Source: Cyclobacteriaceae bacterium (GTDB lineage: Bacteria > Bacteroidota > Bacteroidia > Cytophagales > Cyclobacteriaceae). From it: DNA of 64,000 nt. Every line of letters starts with the position of its first letter. The stretch's first letter is position 1. Both the position numbers and the translations under genes were made by a program. A model generated the notes under the pieces. That model searched no databases. It was not told the origin of the DNA and worked only from the letters and a program-made list of their open reading frames with translations. The stretch is taken from positions 930,001-994,000 of the forward strand of contig CP129487.1 of NCBI GenBank assembly GCA_030584025.1. Direction: 5' to 3'. Shown piece after piece: positions 17,290-26,496 of this stretch.

Positions 17290-18291
17290 TCACCCCCCAA
17301 TAGTCGCCATTGATTCCGTTACCGGTTGGTGTTTGCTGCGTTGATGTTCCGCTTCAAAGCCGTCTTTCGGGCGGTGGTTAAATGCATTCAGTAAATGTTG
17401 TTTGAGTAGCGCATCATCAGCCTTGTTGCGCATCAGGTCACGGATGTTCAGTACGCCATCGTCATACAGACAAGTTTTGAGTGTTCCTTGTGCGGTTAAG
17501 CGTATCCGGTTGCAGGTGCCGCAAAAGGTGCGACTAAAGGCGGCAATGATGCCTATGTTTCCGGCATAGCCCGGCACCTGGTATTGGTAGGCTGTGGTGT
17601 GCTCGGGGTCGGTAATTTTTTGCAGGGCAGGGTAGTGCTGCTTCAGGTGTTCCAGTATTTTTTTATACGTCCAGGTTAAGTGTGCATAGTGTTGCCCTTC
17701 GCCATTAAACGGCATCTCTTCAATAAACCGTACCGAAACGTTTTGATTTTTTGTCAACTCCACCATGGGAAGGAGGTCGTCAATGTTTTTGTTCTCCATG
17801 ACCACGGCATTAATTTTTACCGGTATGTTGTGGTGTAGCAGTTGTTCGTAGGTGCTCCACACGCGGTCAAATTCATCTCTTCGTGTAATGATTTTGAAGC
17901 GCTCCTTATCCAAGGTATCCAAACTCAGGTTTACGGAGGCAATGCCAAGTGCTTTCAGTTCGGGTATGTGCGGTTCGGTGAGCACACCGTTGGTGGTGAG
18001 GTGAACATCGTTGATGCCGGGTATGTCTGTAATCTTCCGGATCAACTTCATCAGGTCGGTGCGCACAAAGGGTTCGCCACCGGTAAGGCGTACTTTGGTA
18101 ATGCCCATGGAGGCCATCAGGCGTACCAGGCGTTCCATTTCTTCAAAGGTGAGCAGTGCTTTTTTGGGCAGGTAGGTAATGCCCTCTTCGGGCATGCAGT
18201 AAAAGCAGCGCAGGTTGCACCGATCGGTAACGGCCAGGCGCAGGTAATTGATTTTGCGGCCGTGGTTATCGTATAAGGTGGCGGTGCTCAT
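17290..18291 (-). CDS. moaA: GTP 3',8-cyclase, molybdenum cofactor synthesis
   Basis: This 333-residue radical SAM enzyme carries out the first step from GTP to cyclic pyranopterin. The N-terminal cluster is C25-x3-C29-x2-C32 in DRCNLRCFYC, the GGEP-type motif is LTGGEPFVR, and the second cluster is in TFCGTCNRIRLTAQGTLKTC. The C-terminal Gly-Gly tail needed for activity is present (ATIGG). It diverges from moaD across a 244-bp region that contains repeats and must hold both promoters. Confidence 0.95.
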   Translation of the reverse strand: MSTATLYDNHGRKINYLRLAVTDRCNLRCFYCMPEEGITYLPKKALLTFEEMERLVRLMASMGITKVRLTGGEPFVRTDLMKLIRKITDIPGINDVHLTTNGVLTEPHIPELKALGIASVNLSLDTLDKERFKIITRRDEFDRVWSTYEQLLHHNIPVKINAVVMENKNIDDLLPMVELTKNQNVSVRFIEEMPFNGEGQHYAHLTWTYKKILEHLKQHYPALQKITDPEHTTAYQYQVPGYAGNIGIIAAFSRTFCGTCNRIRLTAQGTLKTCLYDDGVLNIRDLMRNKADDALLKQHLLNAFNHRPKDGFEAEHQRSKHQPVTESMATIGG

Positions 18292-18389
18292 GGTGGAAAG
18301 TTAGGAAATTGAGCGCGGAGAAGCTAAACCCCCTCATTGTAATAGCTTGACTCGGGCTCCTCTGTGTGCTCTGCGCATCCTCTGTGGCT

Positions 18390-18417
18390 CTCTGCGGTAA
18401 AAATTCTAACCGCAGAG
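18390..18417. repeat. CTCTGCGGT palindrome in the moaA-moaD gap
   Basis: CTCTGCGGT (18390-18398) and ACCGCAGAG (18409-18417) form a perfect 9-bp dyad with a 10-base loop. Degenerate CTCTG/CAGAG units continue on both sides (about 18,358-18,450), followed by a GGAGG/CCTCC-type repeat with GTCCTTCGGAC. This is a host-type intergenic repeat cluster. Confidence 0.6.
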
Positions 18418-18535
18418 TAACGCTGAGAATTCGCGGAGGGCCGCAGAGTAATGAGCTCCTCCGTCCTTCGGACACCTCCTCCTGCAAGGGTGAGGAATGG
18501 AGCAGGTGTGAATTTATTTGTTTTATTTGTACCTC

Positions 18536-18778
18536 ATGAAATGCACTGTAAAAACCTTTGGCATAACCCGTGATATAACCGGGACGCGTGAAGTGGAACT
18601 GGAGGTGGCTGAAGGCACAACCGTTCACGAATTCAAACAAGCTTTGTTTAAGCAATATCCCAGATTGGCCACGCTCACTTCTTTGTTTATTGCGGTAAAC
18701 CATGCCTATGCCGAGGATGGTCAGGTGTTGGCGGTTGGTGACGAAATTGCACTCATTCCGCCCGTTGCAGGGGGGTAA
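18536..18778 (+). CDS. moaD: Molybdopterin synthase small subunit
   Basis: This 80-residue ubiquitin-fold protein carries sulfur as a C-terminal thiocarboxylate; it ends in the required Gly-Gly (LIPPVAGG). The ATG at 18536 is chosen over a TTG 18 bases upstream because the fold starts at KCTVKTFGITRDI. It partners MoaE, encoded 97 bases downstream. Confidence 0.92.
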   Translation: MKCTVKTFGITRDITGTREVELEVAEGTTVHEFKQALFKQYPRLATLTSLFIAVNHAYAEDGQVLAVGDEIALIPPVAGG

Positions 18779-18875
18779 TTATCCTTTGCGAAATTCTCCT
18801 TGCTTTTTGAGGGGCAAAGTTTTACTTTCAATCACCCTTCTGGTTTTCTCATTACATAACAAAACCACTAAACGC

Positions 18876-19307
18876 ATGATCAAAATCACACCAAAGCCCA
18901 TCGACATTCAAAAAGTGATTGACACCGCCTCCAGCCTGGGTGCCGGAGCCGTGAATGTCTTTATCGGAACTGTTCGCAACACGGCCCACGGTAAAAATGT
19001 ACTCTGGCTGGAATATGAAGCCTATGAAGCCATGGCCGTTGCGGAAATCCGAAAGATCATTGACGAAGCCTCTCATCGATGGCCGTTACTGGGATGGGCA
19101 GTAAGTCATCGCATCGGTACGTTAAAGCCCGGTGAAGTGTCAGTAGCCATTGCGGTATCGTCTCCGCATCGCAAAGACTCCTTTGAAGCATGCCAATTTA
19201 TTATCGACAAGCTAAAGGAAAAAGCACCCATCTGGAAGAAAGAAATCTTTCAGGACGGTGAAGAGTGGATCTCCGCTCAGCCTAATGTGGCCAGTGTTTA
19301 CAACTGA
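18876..19307 (+). CDS. moaE: Molybdopterin synthase large subunit
   Basis: The 143-residue protein converts precursor Z to molybdopterin together with MoaD. Conserved segments are AGAVNVFIGTVRNTAHGK, LEYEAYEAMA, HRIGTLKPGE, SSPHRKDSFEAC and the active-site lysine region KEKAPIWKKE. The open frame extends 58 codons upstream, but homology begins at the ATG at 18876. Its 3' end overlaps a tiny convergent gene by 10 bases. Confidence 0.93.
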   Translation: MIKITPKPIDIQKVIDTASSLGAGAVNVFIGTVRNTAHGKNVLWLEYEAYEAMAVAEIRKIIDEASHRWPLLGWAVSHRIGTLKPGEVSVAIAVSSPHRKDSFEACQFIIDKLKEKAPIWKKEIFQDGEEWISAQPNVASVYN

Positions 19308-19423
19308 CTCACCAACAGGATACCAGCGGTAACCATACCAATAGCCATGACCATACCCATAATAAAAATTATGGCCAGGTCGCGGTTAATGGGATTGATG
19401 TGTTGTTTAGCGGTTGTTTTCAT
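19298..19423 (-). CDS. Small single-helix membrane protein (41 residues)
   Basis: ATG at 19423 gives a 41-residue peptide with a polar start (MKTTAKQHINPINRD) and one 23-residue hydrophobic helix rich in Met, Gly and Ile, stopping at 19298. Such a regular layout is unlikely by chance. It is convergent with moaE. No function can be assigned. Confidence 0.4.
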   Translation of the reverse strand: MKTTAKQHINPINRDLAIIFIMGMVMAIGMVTAGILLVSQL

Positions 19424-19687
19424 AAGCCAAAACAGATTATAGACAATGCACTAATGTACTACGCGCGTTAGTGCATTTTCATTTTATGTAAGGTATTGTT
19501 CCCTGAAACTGCACGTCAATTCATAAAACAAGAATGGTGCTAAAAAGTATCCCGAAAAGCAGTTAAATTTTTAGTTCGTTGTTTATTAGACGATTACCGA
19601 TTTAGGCTTGAACCAAGCAATCAATCGATTTGATGAATTTGAGTTTCAGTATGGGAATGGCTTTGAAATGAAAATTTTTTCACCGTC

Positions 19688-20278
19688 TCAAAATCGGTCA
19701 TGTAAGGAATCAAAGTATTGATTCAAATCCTGATCGGAATTGATGTTTTTGAGCCAATTTGAATGGGTAGGGGTGATGCAATGTGCGTTTTGCATGACTA
19801 AAAATTCACGCGGACTGAAGCCTTTGTTGTGATAGAAGTCTGATAATAAAGTGCTTGCGTGCGGCTCCCAAAGTGTGAGCAACGGTTCGGGCAGCTTACC
19901 ACTTGAATCCCAAAAGCAAGTGGCAATTTTTTGCGGATCGCGATGGGTTAACAGGCATTGAATCGTATCAGCATTCACATACGGCATGTCTACCGGAACG
20001 GTTAACCATGCTTTATTTGGATTGAGTTTAAATGCAGATAGGATTCCATTCAGGGGTGTGTCCACATCAAATGCATCCGTCAGCGGATTGAATTCTTTTG
20101 GAACATTAACGATGCTTTTGCATGACAGGTAAACGCTTTCGCAGAAGGGTGAAAGCAGTTCAAATAAATATTCGCGCTGGGGTTTGCCGTGGTAACTGAT
20201 CAGCGATTTGTCGCGGCCCATGCGCGAACTTTTTCCTCCGGCTAAAATCAATCCGTTTATTGCAGAGGCCTTATTCAT
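19688..20278 (-). CDS. mobA: Molybdenum cofactor guanylyltransferase
   Basis: The 196-residue nucleotidyltransferase attaches GMP to the molybdenum cofactor. The signature loop LILAGGKSSRMGRDKSLI is at residues 10-27, and the metal-binding VPVDMPYV aspartate follows. I start at the ATG at 20278, which places the loop normally. This start overlaps the stop of the potassium channel gene by 8 bases, so the two are translationally coupled. Confidence 0.88.
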   Translation of the reverse strand: MNKASAINGLILAGGKSSRMGRDKSLISYHGKPQREYLFELLSPFCESVYLSCKSIVNVPKEFNPLTDAFDVDTPLNGILSAFKLNPNKAWLTVPVDMPYVNADTIQCLLTHRDPQKIATCFWDSSGKLPEPLLTLWEPHASTLLSDFYHNKGFSPREFLVMQNAHCITPTHSNWLKNINSDQDLNQYFDSLHDRF

Positions 20279-21065
20279 GAAAATCTTTTCCGCAATGCGG
20301 GCAGGTGTGTTTTTTAGCTTTCGGATTGTGCAGCAGTTCAAAAAATCCGGAAGATAAAATACCAGCCGGCAGGGCCAGAAAGGCTACACCGGCAATGGCA
20401 AAAAGTCCGCCCAACATTTTTCCCAATGGCGTTATGGGTACCGCATCGCCATACCCAACGGTAGTCAGCGTGGCCATGCCCCACCACATGGCTTCAGGTA
20501 TGGAACCAAACTTATCGGGTTGGGCTTCGCGTTCGGCCAGGTGCATGAAAAAAGAAATAATGATGAGGATGAAAATGATGAAGATAAAACTAAGCACCAG
20601 TTGTTCTTTGCGTTCTGAGATCACCTTTTTAAAAATGTTCATGGCTTGCATGTAACGGGTAATCTTAAACATGCGGAAGAGGGCCATCAACCTGAAAATT
20701 CTCAGGAAGCGCAGGTCAATCGGGAAAAACGTGAGGTAAAAAGGAAGGATGGCCAGCAAATCGACAATAGCCATGGAAGTTTTTGCATACCGTAAGCGTC
20801 CGTAAAGCGGGTCGCTAAATTTCGGATTTTCTACAATAGCGTAAAGCCGCGAAATGTACTCGAGTGTAAAGAAGGCTACGGAAAAATCTTCAAAGTATTG
20901 AAACCATAAGCCATATTCTTGTGCATAGCGGGGAACAGACTCCAGAATGATCGCAACTATGTTCAGAACAATGATGGTGATGAGCAGGATTTCAAAAATC
21001 CGTTCCAGAATACCACCTTTTTCTGTAGGCTCCAGTGTGAGGTAGAGCCTTCGTCTTATGGTCAT
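20271..21065 (-). CDS. Voltage-gated-type potassium channel with C-terminal zinc ribbon
   Basis: The 264-residue ion transporter has six membrane helices. S4 is seen as RFLRIFRLMALFRMFKITRY, with arginines every third residue, and the selectivity filter is TTVGYGDAVP between S5 and S6. Unusually, the short cytoplasmic tail ends in KHTCPHCGKDFHE, a C-x2-C plus His half zinc ribbon. It lies between moaC (4 bases away) and mobA (overlapping), so it is embedded in the cofactor operon. Possible links include the control of membrane potential for molybdate uptake, but that is speculation. Confidence 0.87.
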   Translation of the reverse strand: MTIRRRLYLTLEPTEKGGILERIFEILLITIIVLNIVAIILESVPRYAQEYGLWFQYFEDFSVAFFTLEYISRLYAIVENPKFSDPLYGRLRYAKTSMAIVDLLAILPFYLTFFPIDLRFLRIFRLMALFRMFKITRYMQAMNIFKKVISERKEQLVLSFIFIIFILIIISFFMHLAEREAQPDKFGSIPEAMWWGMATLTTVGYGDAVPITPLGKMLGGLFAIAGVAFLALPAGILSSGFFELLHNPKAKKHTCPHCGKDFHE

Positions 21066-21069
21066 AGGC

Positions 21070-21573
21070 TTAACGTTTAAAATCTTTTTTACCCCCGGTT
21101 TTTTCCATGAGCTTGATTTCCTTTATCACCAAATCGTGCGACAATGCCTTGCACATATCATAAAGTGTTAGTGCAGCAATGCTCACTGCGGTGAGTGCCT
21201 CCATCTCTACACCGGTTTTGGAGCCAATGGAAACAACACTTTCAATAATAACCGAGTCGGTTGTGTTGCGAATGGTAATCTTACAATCTTCAATACCGAT
21301 TAGGTGGGCCAATGGAATTAGATCAGCTGTTTTCTTAGCGCCCATTACACCGGCAAGAATAGCGGTTTGAAACACGGGACCTTTTTTCGTTGTCAGCTCC
21401 TGATTTTTAATGAGTTGAATTATTTCTTTACCAACCCATACGATAGCCTGTGCGCGGGCCGTTCGTTTGGTAACCGCTTTAGCCGATACATCCACCATTT
21501 GCGGATTACCGGATGCATCGGTGTGTGTTAATTTTTTACCTTTCTTCACATTTTCAAAGTTAGCAGAATTCAT
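21070..21573 (-). CDS. moaC: Cyclic pyranopterin monophosphate synthase
   Basis: MoaC completes conversion of the MoaA product to cPMP. From the ATG at 21573 the protein is 167 residues. Conserved parts are TDASGNPQMVDVSAKAVTKRTARA, KKTADLIPLAHLI, and the C-terminal GVEMEALTAVSIAALTLYDMCKA with the catalytic KTGGKK. An in-frame ATG seven codons upstream is also possible. The start codon overlaps that of moeA on the other strand (CATG at 21571-21574). Confidence 0.94.
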   Translation of the reverse strand: MNSANFENVKKGKKLTHTDASGNPQMVDVSAKAVTKRTARAQAIVWVGKEIIQLIKNQELTTKKGPVFQTAILAGVMGAKKTADLIPLAHLIGIEDCKITIRNTTDSVIIESVVSIGSKTGVEMEALTAVSIAALTLYDMCKALSHDLVIKEIKLMEKTGGKKDFKR

Positions 21574-22756
21574 GATCAGCGTAACGGAAGCCACACGGAT
21601 TATTCAGCAGGTAGCTGCGCCACACACAATCATATCGGTACCCTTAGCCGAAGCTGTCAATCGTGTTTTGGCTGAACCGGTATTGGCCGATCGGGATTTG
21701 CCTCCGTACAACCGGGTGGCGATGGATGGAATAGCCATTCGAAGCACTTCTTTCGGAACGCACAAGTCGTTTAAGATTGAAGGCATTCAGGCAGCTGGGG
21801 CCGCAGGAAAAGTATTGTCGGATGAATGCCATTGCCTGGAAGTGATGACAGGAGCGGTTTTGCCTGGAGGTACCGATGCTGTTATCCGCTATGAAGATGT
21901 AGAAATTAATGAGGGCATTGCCAAGATTCAACTTGAATCCGTCTTTGCAGGTATGAATATTCATCATCAGGGAAATGATGCGCGTCAGAATGAGGTTTTG
22001 CTTGCAGCAGGTCAGTTGATTTCACCTGCTGAAATTGCCTTGCTGGCATCGGTAGGTAAAGCAGAGGTGAAGGTTTACGATTTTCCGCGTACTGCCATTA
22101 TTTCATCGGGCGATGAGTTGGTGGAAGTTGACGCCACTCCACTGGCTCATCAAATCAGGCGGTCAAATGCCTATGCCCTACAAGCTGCCATGCGTGAACT
22201 GGGGTGGCAGGCATCCGCATTTCACCTGAACGATACGCGCGAAGATGTGTTGCATGAGTTGCAACTGCTGATGCAGGATTATGATGTGCTGATTCTTTCA
22301 GGCGGAGTGTCGAAAGGAAAATTTGATTTTATACCTGATGCATTGAAGGAACTCGGTGTGACCAAACATTTTCATCAAGTGAGTCAGCGACCGGGTAAAC
22401 CGTTTTGGTTTGGTACATCTGAAAATAAAGTGGTGTTTGCCCTTCCGGGGAATCCGGTGTCAACTTTTTTGTGTTTCTATCGATACATCAAGCCGTGGAT
22501 ACGCAACAACATGGGGGTGAAATCAATTGAGCAAACAGCCATCCTGACGTCAGCTATAGAATTTAAACCTGCACTTACATATTTTTTACAGGTACGTGCC
22601 GTGCATGATCAGGGAAAGTTCATCGCTGTTCCGGTACCTGGTGGTGGTTCCGGTGATTTTGCAAACCTGAAAGAGGTAAATGGTTTTCTGGAATTGCCGG
22701 CTGATCGATCTTCATTTGATGCCGGAGAGGTATTTCCATTTATTCCGTTTCGCTAG
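21572..22756 (+). CDS. moeA: Molybdopterin molybdotransferase
   Basis: The 394-residue enzyme inserts molybdate into adenylylated molybdopterin. Visible family segments are RDLPPYNRVAMDGIAI, EVMTGAVLPGGTDAVIRYEDV, ISSGDELVEV, RRSNAYALQAAM, LSGGVSKGKFDF and the LPGNPVSTFLCFYRY loop. It starts at ATG 21572, head to head with moaC with no spacer. It ends with a 4-base convergent overlap with the antiporter gene. Confidence 0.94.
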   Translation: MISVTEATRIIQQVAAPHTIISVPLAEAVNRVLAEPVLADRDLPPYNRVAMDGIAIRSTSFGTHKSFKIEGIQAAGAAGKVLSDECHCLEVMTGAVLPGGTDAVIRYEDVEINEGIAKIQLESVFAGMNIHHQGNDARQNEVLLAAGQLISPAEIALLASVGKAEVKVYDFPRTAIISSGDELVEVDATPLAHQIRRSNAYALQAAMRELGWQASAFHLNDTREDVLHELQLLMQDYDVLILSGGVSKGKFDFIPDALKELGVTKHFHQVSQRPGKPFWFGTSENKVVFALPGNPVSTFLCFYRYIKPWIRNNMGVKSIEQTAILTSAIEFKPALTYFLQVRAVHDQGKFIAVPVPGGGSGDFANLKEVNGFLELPADRSSFDAGEVFPFIPFR

Positions 22757-24228
22757 GCGAACGAATACTTTACACTCAACGATTCGTAAATTTTCGGAAT
22801 GGTCTCCTTGTTGTCGGCCAGGATGGCGAGTTTATCCCCGGTTTCTAAAACGGTTGAGCCACCGGGCCTGATAAATTTCCCTTGCCGGTTAATCATGATG
22901 ATGATGGCTGTTTTCGGAAACGAGAGTTGTACAATGGACTTTCCAACAACCGGGTTGTTTTCATTTAATTCGATTTCCAGTAATTCTGATTTGAATGAAT
23001 CCACCAATTCGAGTTCGAGCGGTGAACGCCTCTTTATTTTTTCAGGTACAGCAAGGTGCAACCATTTGGCCACCGTAGATAACGTTGTTCCCTGAAGAAT
23101 TACGGAAGTAACGGTAATAAAAAATACGATGTTAAAAATTTCATTGGCTTTATCCACCCCGGCCAGCAGGGGATAAGTAGCAAATACAATGGGAACTGCA
23201 CCGCGCAATCCAACCCACGAGATAAACAACTTCTCGCGGAAGCGCATGCGGAAGAAGGCGAGGCTGATAAACACGCTCAATGGACGTGCTGCTAGTATTA
23301 AAAATAATGAGAGTAAAATCCCGGGTCCAACTATCGGTGGTATTTCAGAAGGAAAAACCAGTAATCCGAGCGCAAGGAACATGATGATCTGCATCAGCCA
23401 GGCCACGCCATCGTAAAACCGAATCAAACTTTTCTTGTGGATGAAGTTGGAGTTACCCAAGATCACCGAGCTGATGTATACAGCCAAAAATCCGTTACCA
23501 CCAACAAAGTCAGTAACGGAAAACGTGAACAAGACCAGGGCAGTTACCAACACCGGGTACAAGCCGTCAACATCAAGATTGATTTTGTTAATGATGAAGG
23601 TCATGGCACGGCCCATCAGGTAGCCTAAACCTCCCCCGATAATCATTTGCTTTAAAAAGAATGGGAATAGTTCGAAGAATCCACTGTCGGGTTTTTCGAA
23701 CAGCAGTAGCAAGCTAACCATGAGAAAGTAAGCCATCGGGTCGTTGCTTCCGCTTTCCAATTCAAGCGTTGGGCCCAGGTTTTTTTTAAGTCCGATATTC
23801 CTACCACGTAGGATAGAAAAAACCGCAGCTGCATCAGTGGAAGAAACCGTTGCGCCCAGCAGCATGCCTTCCAACAAGGTGAAGCCCATCAGGTAATGGG
23901 CAAACACACCCAGCGAGACAGCCGTGATGAGTACGCCCAGGGTTGATAGCGTAATCCCCTTCCACAATACCGGGCGCACACTTTCCCATTTCGTATCAAG
24001 CCCCCCGGAGAATAGAATAAAATTCAATGCAATTACGCCAATGAACTGGGCCAGCTTTGGGTCATTGAAGTTGATCTTACCAATGCCTTCTGAACCCGCC
24101 AACATACCCAGCAGCAAGAACATAATCAGCGCGGGTACGCCCACCCGGTATGATGTTTTACTGGCCAGTATGCTCAGAAACAACAGGATGGAGCCCAGAA
24201 GTAAGATATTTTCTGCTGTCAGATTCAT
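22753..24228 (-). CDS. K+/H+ (or Na+/H+) antiporter, NhaP2/CvrA type
   Basis: The 491-residue product has about 12-13 membrane helices, including the conserved SSTDAAAVFSILRGRN and LELESGSNDPMAYFL motifs of cation:proton antiporters, where the two aspartates carry ions. After the membrane part come a linker and a RCK_C/TrkA_C-type domain (residues about 400-485), which in NhaP2 senses ligands. The stop overlaps the end of moeA. Likely role: potassium and pH balance, perhaps linked to the potassium channel nearby. Confidence 0.88.
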   Translation of the reverse strand: MNLTAENILLLGSILLFLSILASKTSYRVGVPALIMFLLLGMLAGSEGIGKINFNDPKLAQFIGVIALNFILFSGGLDTKWESVRPVLWKGITLSTLGVLITAVSLGVFAHYLMGFTLLEGMLLGATVSSTDAAAVFSILRGRNIGLKKNLGPTLELESGSNDPMAYFLMVSLLLLFEKPDSGFFELFPFFLKQMIIGGGLGYLMGRAMTFIINKINLDVDGLYPVLVTALVLFTFSVTDFVGGNGFLAVYISSVILGNSNFIHKKSLIRFYDGVAWLMQIIMFLALGLLVFPSEIPPIVGPGILLSLFLILAARPLSVFISLAFFRMRFREKLFISWVGLRGAVPIVFATYPLLAGVDKANEIFNIVFFITVTSVILQGTTLSTVAKWLHLAVPEKIKRRSPLELELVDSFKSELLEIELNENNPVVGKSIVQLSFPKTAIIIMINRQGKFIRPGGSTVLETGDKLAILADNKETIPKIYESLSVKYSFA

Positions 24229-24323
24229 TTAATCGTATAGATGCATTTTTCTAAGGCTAAAGATACTAAAATGAGGCTGTCAACACTTATTGGAATCTGA
24301 TTTCCCTGTTATAAAATAGCGGT

Positions 24324-24331
24324 TAACTTTG
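24324..24331 (+). promoter_or_regulatory. TAACTTTG promoter box before ffh
   Basis: This exact TAnnTTTG box lies 35 bases before the ffh ATG. No well-spaced TTG element is obvious upstream. Confidence 0.4.
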
Positions 24332-24365
24332 CAGTCTATTATTAATAGATCAGAAATACATTTTT

Positions 24366-25697
24366 ATGTTCGATAGTTTAAGTGTCAAGCTGGATAAGGC
24401 CTTTCAAACGCTGAAAGGGCAGGGGCGAATTACAGAAATCAACGTAGCCAGCACCATCAAGGAGATTCGCAAGGCACTTATTGATGCCGATGTGAATTAC
24501 AAGGTTGCCAAAGAAGTTACGGATGAAATAAAGCAAAAGGCGCTGGGTCAGAATGTACTGACAGCCATTTCTCCGGGCCAGTTGCTGGTGAAAATCACCA
24601 ACGATGAGCTGACTGAGTTGATGGGCAGCGAAAGTGTTGATATCAACGTAACGGGAAGTCCGGCTATTATTCTGATTGCCGGTTTGCAGGGTTCAGGTAA
24701 AACAACCTTTTCGGGTAAGCTGGCCAGCTACCTGAAAAAGCAGGGGCGGCAGGTGTTGCTGACGGCTTGTGATATCTATCGCCCGGCTGCGATCAATCAG
24801 TTAAAGGTGCTGGGTGAACAGGTTGGCGTTGAAGTCTATTCCGAACCTGAGAATAAAGACGCTGTAAAGATTGCCCGTGCTGCCATTGAACACGCGAAGA
24901 AAAATAATCACCGCATTGTGATTGTCGACACCGCGGGTCGTTTGGCGGTAGATGAAGAAATGATGAATGAGATTGCGCGTTTGAAAGAAGCGCTCAATCC
25001 TTCCGAAACGTTGTTCGTGGTTGACTCGATGACGGGTCAGGATGCGGTAAACACAGCCAAAGCATTTAACGACCGGTTGAATTTCGATGGTGTAGTGTTA
25101 ACCAAACTCGATGGCGACTCGCGTGGTGGTGCAGCGCTTTCTATCCGCAGGGTTGTAGAGAAGCCGATTAAGTTTATCTCTACCGGTGAAAAAATGGAAG
25201 CAATTGATCGCTTCTATCCCGACCGTATGGCGGGCCGGATTCTCGGCATGGGCGATGTGGTTTCGCTGGTAGAAAAGGCACAGCAAACCTTTGACGAAGA
25301 CGAAGCAAAGCGACTGAATGCCAAGCTGCGTAAAAATCAATTTGATCTGAGTGATTTTCTGACCCAGTTGGAGCAGATCAAAAAGATGGGTAACATGAAA
25401 GACCTGTTAGGCATGATACCTGGCGTTGGCAAAGCAATGAAGGGCGTTGATATAGATGACAATGCATTCAAGCCCATTGAATCCATCATTCGTTCCATGA
25501 CACCGGAAGAGCGACAGAATCCGGATGTAATCAACGGCAGCCGCAAAAACCGGATCGCCAAAGGCAGCGGCACATCGGTACAGCAGGTTAACCAATTGTT
25601 AAAACAATTTGGTGACATGCGTAAAATGATGAAAACCATGAATAAAATGGGGGGTGGCAAGCGCGCGTTGTCGGCCATCAATCCATTTGGCCGTTAA
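24366..25697 (+). CDS. ffh: Signal recognition particle protein Ffh
   Basis: This 443-residue SRP54 GTPase delivers nascent membrane proteins to the membrane. The N domain is followed by the P-loop GLQGSGKTTFSGKL (near residue 105), DTAGRLAVDEEMM (G3), TKLDGDSRGG (G4) and a Met-rich M domain that ends in the MRKMMKTMNKMGGG helix. All parts are intact and the length is typical. It is monocistronic, between a promoter box and a strong terminator. Confidence 0.97.
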   Translation: MFDSLSVKLDKAFQTLKGQGRITEINVASTIKEIRKALIDADVNYKVAKEVTDEIKQKALGQNVLTAISPGQLLVKITNDELTELMGSESVDINVTGSPAIILIAGLQGSGKTTFSGKLASYLKKQGRQVLLTACDIYRPAAINQLKVLGEQVGVEVYSEPENKDAVKIARAAIEHAKKNNHRIVIVDTAGRLAVDEEMMNEIARLKEALNPSETLFVVDSMTGQDAVNTAKAFNDRLNFDGVVLTKLDGDSRGGAALSIRRVVEKPIKFISTGEKMEAIDRFYPDRMAGRILGMGDVVSLVEKAQQTFDEDEAKRLNAKLRKNQFDLSDFLTQLEQIKKMGNMKDLLGMIPGVGKAMKGVDIDDNAFKPIESIIRSMTPEERQNPDVINGSRKNRIAKGSGTSVQQVNQLLKQFGDMRKMMKTMNKMGGGKRALSAINPFGR

Positions 25698-25781
25698 TTG
25701 AATTTTTTTGTGTAAGTTTCACCATTGGTAAAACCTAATTCCCCGAATTGTCGTTTTACCCTTAGTTTACAGGTCGAATTG

Positions 25782-25813
25782 AAGTGCTCCGGATTTTTCC
25801 GGGGCACTTTTTC
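25782..25813 (+). terminator. Rho-independent terminator of ffh
   Basis: AAGTGCTCCGG (25782-25792) pairs with CCGGGGCACTT (25799-25809), with one G-U pair, followed by a T-run. Confidence 0.8.
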
Positions 25814-25843
25814 TATTAACATATAAACCAAAACGTAATCGCT

Positions 25844-26389
25844 ATGAAAACACGTACACTGATTGCTGCTGTTGCACTGCTGCTGTTTGCTTTAGTTGAA
25901 GATGTAGCAGCTCAGAAATTTCCTGGGGTGGATGCGAGTCCTGCAGACATTGCTTATTTCCGTCCCGATGGCCGTAATTCAGATCCGGTTATCAAAGTAA
26001 TCTATGGTCGTCCTTCAAAGAAAGGCAGAACCATGCTCGGTGGAACGGAAGCCTATGGAAAAGTATGGCGCACCGGTGCCAATGAAACTACGGAAATCAA
26101 ATTATTTAAGGATGTTACGTTTGGCGATAAGACCTTAAAGGCTGGAACCTACTCCTTATATACTATTCCCGACAAAAACGAGTGGACGATCATCTTCAAT
26201 TCGAAGTTGGATACCTGGGGCGCTTATGCTTATGATGAGACTAAAGATGTTGCCCGGATTAAGGTCGCGGCTGGCAAAACTGAATCAGAAGTAGAGACCT
26301 TCACTATTGTGTTTGATGGAAAAGGCGATAATGCTACGATGAACCTGGCTTGGGAGAACACGTTGGTGAAGATTCCCTTGAAATATTAA
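25844..26389 (+). CDS. DUF2911 family exported protein
   Basis: The 181-residue product has a signal peptide (residues about 1-23) and then a complete DUF2911 domain: IKVIYGRPSKKGRTMLGG, KVWRTGANETTEIKLF and GTYSLYTIPDKNEWTIIFN are all family landmarks. DUF2911 proteins are widespread periplasmic proteins of Bacteroidota with no proven function. The gene stands between two terminators, so it is transcribed alone. Confidence 0.9.
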   Translation: MKTRTLIAAVALLLFALVEDVAAQKFPGVDASPADIAYFRPDGRNSDPVIKVIYGRPSKKGRTMLGGTEAYGKVWRTGANETTEIKLFKDVTFGDKTLKAGTYSLYTIPDKNEWTIIFNSKLDTWGAYAYDETKDVARIKVAAGKTESEVETFTIVFDGKGDNATMNLAWENTLVKIPLKY

Positions 26390-26419
26390 TGAATTAATTT
26401 TTGGATAATATGCAGGTAG

Positions 26420-26451
26420 GGCGATTCCATTTTTTGGGATCGCCTTTTTTT
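26420..26451 (+). terminator. Rho-independent terminator after the DUF2911 gene
   Basis: GGCGATTCC (26420-26428) pairs with GGGATCGCC (26436-26444) and is followed by seven T. Confidence 0.8.
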
Positions 26452-26496
26452 ATTACCCTGAAAAGACGTAGTTTACTTCAGTAACAATTATTGTAA

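Noticed and set aside
18266..18703. 145-codon minus-strand open frame across the moaA-moaD gap
   Set aside because: It runs through repeats and antisense to moaD; translation has no protein features.
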